Shown here one piece after another: positions 15,405 through 20,483 of a DNA stretch of 20,483 nucleotides. This DNA comes from Candidatus Hodarchaeota archaeon. GTDB lineage: Archaea > Asgardarchaeota > Heimdallarchaeia > Hodarchaeales > Hodarchaeaceae. A program made the translations under genes and the position numbers. Location of the stretch: the NCBI GenBank assembly GCA_016840305.1, contig JAEOSP010000206.1, positions 1 to 20,483 on the forward strand, read 5' to 3'. Numbering within the stretch: position 1 is the first letter of the stretch; every line of letters starts with the position of its first letter. The notes below the pieces were generated by a model. It worked only from the letters and a program-made list of their open reading frames with translations, had not been told where the DNA came from and did no database searches.

Positions 15405-15410
15405 TCTCCT
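15405..15410 (-). promoter_or_regulatory. Shine-Dalgarno suggesting a non-AUG start at 15399
   Basis: On the minus strand AGGAGA with spacer GATAG is followed directly by ATT (15399-15397). That codon is in frame with the acyltransferase-like gene, and an in-frame TAG immediately precedes it. The annotated ATG is 33 bases further on with no SD. Either AUU is the start, or the spacing to the ATG is unusually long. Confidence 0.4.
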
Positions 15411-15428
15411 TCTCATTTTCAGGTCTTC

Positions 15429-16100
15429 TTATTCTGTTTGCCAAACACTTTCACCTTGCCAATCTCTTATACGTTTAATAGGACTCCCAGCATACATCGA
15501 ATTTGCTTCTAATACTCTATTTGCAGGAATAACTGAATTACTGGCAACTATTACTTGATCCTGTATTGTCACTCCTGGTAAGATGATTGTTCCTGCACCT
15601 ATGGTACAATTTTTTCCTATAACGATACGCTTACGAAATAATTCTCCCTGAGAAATAGCATGAGCCCCAATTATACAGCCTGTACCGATCGATGTATTAT
15701 CACCAATATCCATCAGTTCAACGTCCCAAATGCGAGCATAAATTGCAACTCCTTTGCCTAACTTTGCTCCAAACAGCCTGTAAAAGATAGCAGGAAACAT
15801 TTGGTTTATAAATAATTTATTTACTAGATAATAAGAAGAATCGGCACATGTCATCGTCACTCCCCACAAAAACATGTCTCTACCACTCAAGATTCCTTCC
15901 TCATTTTTCATGAGTATCCTAGCTAATTTATGTACGAAAGCAAGGAAAAAAATGCCAGTAAAGAGTGTTAAGGTGATCGATGTTATCAAACTTAGGAATA
16001 AATCACCGGCGAATTGGACCATGAAGAAATTGAAATATTGAACACCTATAAACAAGACACTGGCTAATAATAGGATCTGAAAAATAACCCATGCAACCAT
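15429..16100 (-). CDS. Membrane-anchored left-handed beta-helix acyltransferase-like protein (copy 1)
   Basis: A 223-residue paralogue of the next gene. Residues 1-25 and 33-60 are membrane helices, followed by HKLARILMKNEEG and a linker with FINQMFPAIFYRLFGAKLGKG. The LbH domain spans about 110-205 (MDIGDNTSIGTGCIIGAHAI, VIGKNCTIGAGTIILPGVTI) and ends with the cap MYAGSPIKRIRDW. The fold is that of hexapeptide acyltransferases. A histidine in the first coil (IGAHAI) could be catalytic, but no recognised active-site motif is certain. It starts 32 bases after the MFS-longin gene and is followed by its paralogue after 62 bases. The three are a likely operon, possibly for exporting and acylating an envelope compound; that is inference from context. 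Confidence 0.83.
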   Translation of the reverse strand: MVAWVIFQILLLASVLFIGVQYFNFFMVQFAGDLFLSLITSITLTLFTGIFFLAFVHKLARILMKNEEGILSGRDMFLWGVTMTCADSSYYLVNKLFINQMFPAIFYRLFGAKLGKGVAIYARIWDVELMDIGDNTSIGTGCIIGAHAISQGELFRKRIVIGKNCTIGAGTIILPGVTIQDQVIVASNSVIPANRVLEANSMYAGSPIKRIRDWQGESVWQTE

Positions 16101-16132
16101 TGTGTATTACCTATTACATAAGGATTTCAAAG

Positions 16133-17806
16133 TTATTCATCCAAATTCGTAGAGGGTGCTAAATGACCAAATACCTTTTCTGCTATATCTACTGCTCCAT
16201 CAAAAATATTTCGTGCTCCATTCCATGTCTTAAGGTATTTTCCATATTCTGCGCAGAATTCAACTTGAAATTCACGGAGAGCTTTTTTCAATTCAGGATC
16301 GGGTTTATTTGAAAAAATAACGGCGGAAACGCCAGTATTTGGATCTTTATCAGTTAAAATAAAATGGTTTCCATGTCTAACCAAGTTAAGTGTTCCTTCT
16401 TCCTTTAAAGTCTCATTCATAAAAGAAGATACTGTAGTTAAAGCTCCTGATAACAAAGTTAATTCGATATCGGTATCCAACTTCTTCTGGAACACATAAT
16501 CGAACAACGGTAATCCACCTTCTTCAATTACCATAAGAAGCGAAAAATCTAATGGACTATAGCTGTCAGAAATCCAAAAGAGTGGAAATGCTGCAATGAT
16601 GGCTAAAATTATTAAAAAGTAGGTTATAAAATCAAGATTATTAACAAGAAAATCCTTGAAGATCCAATGTCCAATACCATACCCTGTTCCTAGCCCTATC
16701 GCAAGTGAAATAAACCCTAAGGCGAAATACCTTCCTAATCCATCTCTTGGGGATAGATCAGCCCATAAAGAAGAGTCTAAAGTCGGGTGTATCAATGCGA
16801 ACGAGAATCCAATAGTTAACGCTGCAACAAGAAAACTTCCACCAGAGTTCTCCAAACCTAATATTAAGGCAGAAAATACAATTCCATAAATTGCAAGCAC
16901 AATTAGATTTTTACGACCAATTCTATCAGATATAATCCCAGCTGGAACTACTAGTAATAGATCTCCGAGTAAAACTACAAACCAAAACACTTTCCCAATG
17001 TTAAAATCTAATTGACCGATTACGGGGATATCAAAATTTACAGGAATATTAAAACCAGCTCCAATTTCAGGAAAAATAGCTATTGCAATACCTAGCATGC
17101 AATATAACAAGAAATGAGTACCTAAGTATCCTTGAACTGACCTTCGTCCAATAATTTTGGAAAAATATGTTGGCCACGAGTCTGGAATCCAAGGATGATC
17201 TAAATCTTTAGCTAAAAGATAGAAAAAGAAAGTTAATACCAATCCGAGAACCCCTACACCTGGCAAGATTACAACCCAACTAATACTAAAGGGGTCAGGA
17301 GCAGTAAAATTATTTGACAATCCTTTGCCTAAAATTATACTTATAAGGACTAAAATAATGAAGGAAAACATTGAAATCGAGTAAATTCTCCCTCTGGATC
17401 GTACATCCGTTAATCCAGCAAATAAAGTACCGCTACTTGTCAGGAGAATTGCGAAGAAGAATAATAAGGATATTAAACAAATAATCATCAAAAGACTTTC
17501 ATTAATAGAAATGACAAAGAAAATAGCTGTAATAGAACTACCAAGCATTCCCAACAATAATCCCCTTTTTAAGTACTCAGGATGTTTATCCAATAAAGAA
17601 CCAGTGAAATATAGAGCTAAAATTACTAAAAGTAATAATACAAGAAGAATAAGAATACCCCACCCTTCAAATGGATTATAATCGGTTCCTTCTATGTAAG
17701 CAAGAATATCAAATGAGTAAATTAATAATAATAATGAAGCCAATAACCATGTGAATGTACTTGGAATAATTACAACGATTATGTTCTTTATTTTCATTTT
17801 AATCAT
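16133..17806 (-). CDS. MFS transporter with C-terminal longin/roadblock-like domain
   Basis: About 557 residues. The first 430 form a 12-helix major facilitator protein; a clear MFS motif follows helix 8 (GIISDRIGRKN) and a related RGR element follows helix 4. The last 120 residues are soluble and read GGLPLFDYVFQKKL, a helix (LLSGALTTVSSFMNETL), strands (GTLNLVRHGNHFILTDKD, VSAVIFSNK), then a helix pair (ELKKALREFQVEFCAEYGKY) ending in a KTWNGARNIFDGAVD helix. This is the beta-alpha-beta pattern of longin/roadblock-like domains common in Asgard archaea. I chose the ATG at 17806, which has AAAGGA just upstream, rather than an ATG at 17896, which would add a polar 30-residue leader. Substrate unknown; the soluble domain may regulate the transporter or bind a small GTPase (inference). 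Confidence 0.85.
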   Translation of the reverse strand: MIKMKIKNIIVVIIPSTFTWLLASLLLLIYSFDILAYIEGTDYNPFEGWGILILLVLLLLVILALYFTGSLLDKHPEYLKRGLLLGMLGSSITAIFFVISINESLLMIICLISLLFFFAILLTSSGTLFAGLTDVRSRGRIYSISMFSFIILVLISIILGKGLSNNFTAPDPFSISWVVILPGVGVLGLVLTFFFYLLAKDLDHPWIPDSWPTYFSKIIGRRSVQGYLGTHFLLYCMLGIAIAIFPEIGAGFNIPVNFDIPVIGQLDFNIGKVFWFVVLLGDLLLVVPAGIISDRIGRKNLIVLAIYGIVFSALILGLENSGGSFLVAALTIGFSFALIHPTLDSSLWADLSPRDGLGRYFALGFISLAIGLGTGYGIGHWIFKDFLVNNLDFITYFLIILAIIAAFPLFWISDSYSPLDFSLLMVIEEGGLPLFDYVFQKKLDTDIELTLLSGALTTVSSFMNETLKEEGTLNLVRHGNHFILTDKDPNTGVSAVIFSNKPDPELKKALREFQVEFCAEYGKYLKTWNGARNIFDGAVDIAEKVFGHLAPSTNLDE

Positions 17807-17898
17807 ATTTCCTTTAAATGTGGGGTATTTTAATTTGGTAAGGTTTTGAAATCGGTGGTCAATACTAATCTCAGTGTTCGATACAAAAACTTTCAATA

Positions 17899-17930
17899 AT
17901 ATTATAAATTTACGCTACAGAAAGTATAAC
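17899..17930. promoter_or_regulatory. Divergent promoter region between the MFS-longin and M42 genes
   Basis: Two TATA-like cores lie in the short divergent gap. ATATTATAAATTT (17900-17911) reads as AT-rich on both strands and suits the minus-strand MFS operon, with a start of transcription near 17875. AAAGTATAAC (17921-17930) is placed about 40 bases before the M42 start. Both are based on motif and spacing only. Confidence 0.3.
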
Positions 17931-17967
17931 CTACAAAATTTCCTTGATTTACTAAGAGCCTGTTCTG

Positions 17968-19023
17968 GTGATTATCAAATTGGAAAAAGAAAATGAAATC
18001 TTCACACTTCTTCAGGAACTAGTTGATATACCTGGACCAGTTGGGCGAGAAGAAGCTGTACAGAAATTTTTACGATCCAAATGGGATCATGTGGATTTTA
18101 AAACAGAAATTGATAAAATTGGAAATCTTTATGGGCATATAGATGGAGATGGACAAAATTTGGCTGTCGTATCCCATGCTGATACCATTGGGTTTCTTGT
18201 TCAACAAATTCTCTCTGATGGCTTCCTTAAAATGTCATTTAATACAGCTGCAACAACGCCTGACGCGAGATTCCTAGCTGGTACCCCCATTAAATTTCTT
18301 ACAGAAGGTCAACAACCACGTGGGTATTTTGGTTTGCGGAGTGGGCATTTAGCAGGCATTGAAGGAAAGAAAGAACCAATTCTATTTGATGATTTATTCA
18401 TAGATCTTGGAGTTAATTCAGTAGAGGAAGTAAAAAACCTTGGTATTGATATTGGTACTTCTGCTATATTTGATACCCCACTACAGATGTTTCAGGATAA
18501 TATTGTTGGACCTTCACTAGATAATCGGGTAGGATCACTCATTCAGACAGTTTTAGCAGAATCAATAAGGAAATTAGATCATTCACCCAAATTAACATTA
18601 ATTTCAACAGTACAGGAAGAAATTGGAATGAAAGGTGCTTTGAAAGCATCTGATTATTCGGATTTTGATGCAGTTATCAACCTTGATGTTGGTTTGACAG
18701 GAGATATACCTTCCTCCCATAATGATTATTTACCCACACGACTTGGTTCAGGACCGATTTTAGTCATTAAGGATTTTTCAGTTCATTATTCATATCCTCT
18801 CTTAACCACTATTGAGAATTGCGCGAAAAAAAACAAAATTCCTTACCAAAAAGCCGTCTTCAAGAATTATAATACAGATGGTATGCATTTTTTCATGCGA
18901 GGACAACCAACGGTCACCCTAGGGATTCCCTGCCGCTATACGCATACAAATTTTGAAACTGTACGTATTTTAGATATTGAAAATACCTTAGATTTATTAA
19001 TGAAGTTTATATCATCTAAATAA
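17968..19023 (+). CDS. M42-family metallo-aminopeptidase
   Basis: A 351-residue cytosolic peptidase of the M42 (TET/deblocking aminopeptidase) family. The dinuclear metal ligands can all be seen: His 70 and the catalytic-type Asp 72 in SHADTIGF, bridging Asp 185 in GPSLDNRVG, Glu 217/218 in QEEIGMKGA (general base and ligand), Asp 240 in NLDVGLTGD and His 326 in CRYTHTNFE. M42 enzymes form dodecameric tetrahedral particles that degrade short peptides. The usual HMDEIGF appears as HADTIGF. The GTG start at 17968 gives the usual N-terminus (LLQELVDIPGPVGREE); a TTG at 17980 is an alternative. It is divergent from the MFS operon and is followed after 27 bases by the kinase-MBL fusion, so the two are probably co-transcribed. 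Confidence 0.93.
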   Translation: MIIKLEKENEIFTLLQELVDIPGPVGREEAVQKFLRSKWDHVDFKTEIDKIGNLYGHIDGDGQNLAVVSHADTIGFLVQQILSDGFLKMSFNTAATTPDARFLAGTPIKFLTEGQQPRGYFGLRSGHLAGIEGKKEPILFDDLFIDLGVNSVEEVKNLGIDIGTSAIFDTPLQMFQDNIVGPSLDNRVGSLIQTVLAESIRKLDHSPKLTLISTVQEEIGMKGALKASDYSDFDAVINLDVGLTGDIPSSHNDYLPTRLGSGPILVIKDFSVHYSYPLLTTIENCAKKNKIPYQKAVFKNYNTDGMHFFMRGQPTVTLGIPCRYTHTNFETVRILDIENTLDLLMKFISSK

Positions 19024-19050
19024 TAGTTAAAGATATTCAGAGGATTCTTT

Positions 19051-20483
19051 GTGAAAAGTAAAGATATAATCTTGATAAAATTGGGTGGTAGCCTCATCAC
19101 TCATAAGCGAAATAAGAAAATTATTACGGAGTATCTCTCAGTCATTGATAGATTTAGGTACAATGAAGGAACAATGGAAGATCTTACAAGATCAATCTCC
19201 CAATTATTGAATAAAGAAAGAATAATGGAAATTTTTTGTCATATACGTACCTATACCCAAAAAAATCCGTCAACAAAGGTTTTAGTAGTTCATGGGGCTG
19301 GATCGATTGGACATTCGCTAGTATTAAATCTTCTAAAGCAAGAAAAAAATCTAGAGAGTGTATTTCCAATAATAAAAATTGCGGTAGCAATCCAAAATCA
19401 ACTAGTTGTTTCACTAGCAATACAATCTGGCATTAAAGCAATATCTCTTCCTGTGCATCAGCTAATGATGGGATATCCGACAGATAATACATCTACAAGT
19501 CGGGTGGATGCCCCTGATCTGTCAGTACTTGAGACCCTCCTGCAAAATACAGATTCAGTTCCAGTTTTCTACGGAGATGTTGGTTATACAAACAATCAAC
19601 AACTAGAATTAAAAGGTGAATGGAAAGTTTTCTCGGGAGATTTAATTCCAAGTGCACTTTCAAGAGGATTTACTCATTATCAAATTAATAAAGCTATATT
19701 TATTACTCGAGTAGAGGGAAGAGAAACAGGAATTTATACAAAAGATCCAAATGAGGACGATGCAGAATTAATTAGTCGAATTCGGGTTAGTAACAAGACA
19801 ATTGAATATTTTAATAATTTGAACCAACCACTAAACTTTCAATCCTCTGGTTCAATTTCTAACTTCGATGTAACAGGTGCTATGGAAGGAAAATTACGCA
19901 ATATCATTGATCTAGCATATCAAGGAACTAAAACTTGGGTTGTAGGTCTTCAGGATTTTCCAAGAGCATTGCAAGGAGAATCGGTTGGTACCCAAATTGA
20001 ACCAATGAAAAACCTTGATACTAAAGTTGTTTTCCTTGGAATAGGGGACGCCTTTAGCTCAGGTGGTAATAAAAGTGCAGGTATATTAGTAGAATACCCA
20101 ATTGATGGAAAAAAAATACTACTCGACTGCGGTCCACACACTTTACAGACACTTAAATCTTCTAAAATCATAACTTCTTCAATAGACTGGATTATAATTT
20201 CTCATTTCCATGGAGACCATATCAACGGTATTCCGTATTTATTACTGGAATTAAGCTTCCAAACAAAGAGAAGGAAACCTTTAAAAATTATTGGCCCTTC
20301 AGGTATTGAAGAGCAGGTTAACCAACTCTTTAGAGCACTATATAAAAACGAAGCTACAAAACCACTTCCATTTAAAGTAACTTTTCATGAAATTTCACCC
20401 GACTCTCCTTTTGAAGAAGATAATATTAGAATTTTAGCCTTTTCAATGAATCACACTCCAGAAGCGCTTGGTTATCGAATAAT
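19051..20483 (+). CDS. Isopentenyl phosphate kinase-like/metallo-beta-lactamase-fold fusion (partial)
   Basis: A GTG at 19051 preceded by AGAGGA opens a frame that runs without a stop to the window edge (477 codons seen). Residues 1-320 are an amino-acid-kinase-fold domain closest to isopentenyl phosphate kinase: IKLGGSLIT (9-17), HGAGSIGH with the catalytic-type His 88, VFYGDVG, SGDLIPSALSRG, TGIYTKDPN (226-234) and FDVTGAMEGK (272-281). IPK makes isopentenyl diphosphate from isopentenyl phosphate in the alternative archaeal mevalonate pathway. From residue 325 a second domain reads VVFLGIGDAFSSGGNKSAGI, LLDCG and ISHFHGDHINGIP, whose HxHxDH (385-390) binds two metals in metallo-beta-lactamase-fold hydrolases of RNase Z-like type. 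Oddities are a longer insert before His 81 than in typical IPKs, and TRVEG where IPKs have TDVDG. The substrate may therefore differ. Confidence 0.85.
   Translation, partial: MKSKDIILIKLGGSLITHKRNKKIITEYLSVIDRFRYNEGTMEDLTRSISQLLNKERIMEIFCHIRTYTQKNPSTKVLVVHGAGSIGHSLVLNLLKQEKNLESVFPIIKIAVAIQNQLVVSLAIQSGIKAISLPVHQLMMGYPTDNTSTSRVDAPDLSVLETLLQNTDSVPVFYGDVGYTNNQQLELKGEWKVFSGDLIPSALSRGFTHYQINKAIFITRVEGRETGIYTKDPNEDDAELISRIRVSNKTIEYFNNLNQPLNFQSSGSISNFDVTGAMEGKLRNIIDLAYQGTKTWVVGLQDFPRALQGESVGTQIEPMKNLDTKVVFLGIGDAFSSGGNKSAGILVEYPIDGKKILLDCGPHTLQTLKSSKIITSSIDWIIISHFHGDHINGIPYLLLELSFQTKRRKPLKIIGPSGIEEQVNQLFRALYKNEATKPLPFKVTFHEISPDSPFEEDNIRILAFSMNHTPEALGYRI

Noticed and set aside
17807..17896. Upstream ATG as start of the MFS-longin gene
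   Set aside because: It adds 30 polar residues without an SD, whereas AAAGGA precedes the internal ATG just before the first helix.

Overview
The window is AT-rich (roughly one third G+C by eye) and gene-dense. It looks archaeal: TATA/BRE-like promoters sit upstream of several genes, Shine-Dalgarno sites are common, GTG and TTG starts occur, and the protein families are archaeal in flavour (isopentenyl-phosphate-kinase-like enzyme, TtuA/NcsA-type tRNA thiolase, BtpA family, M42 peptidase). A longin-like domain fused to a major facilitator transporter, plus the TPR and zinc-ribbon proteins, point towards an Asgard-type archaeon. That placement is an inference, because no rRNA or ribosomal marker lies in the window.

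Layout. (1) 1-4705, minus strand: a tightly packed membrane operon running MscS channel, degenerate ABC half-transporter, canonical ABC half-transporter, then the start of an MFS-like transporter that leaves the window. (2) 4828-6012, minus: a zinc ribbon-TM-DUF4097 envelope protein. (3) 6013-7159: a gene-poor stretch holding a 42-codon ORF with a strong SD, a frameshifted remnant of a b561/ferric-reductase-like haem protein, a segment of about 47% G+C with several hairpins and a T8 tract (candidate structured RNA), and a short membrane ORF. (4) 7160-8978, minus: an acidic protein with a 51-residue repeat, overlapping an EamA-type transporter. (5) 9080-10353, minus: BtpA-family TIM barrel followed by a GNAT acetyltransferase. 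(6) 10543-14722, plus: tRNA 2-thiolation-type enzyme, TPR protein, class V aminotransferase. (7) 14746-17806, minus: MFS transporter with a C-terminal longin-like domain, then two paralogous membrane-anchored left-handed beta-helix acyltransferase-like proteins. (8) 17968-20483, plus: M42 aminopeptidase, then an open-ended fusion of an isopentenyl phosphate kinase-like domain with a metallo-beta-lactamase-fold domain.

The strongest leads are the kinase-MBL fusion at the right edge, the MFS-longin fusion, the GC-shifted structured segment at 6437-6641, and the 51-residue-periodic acidic protein. No CRISPR array, tRNA, rRNA, transposase or integrase was seen.
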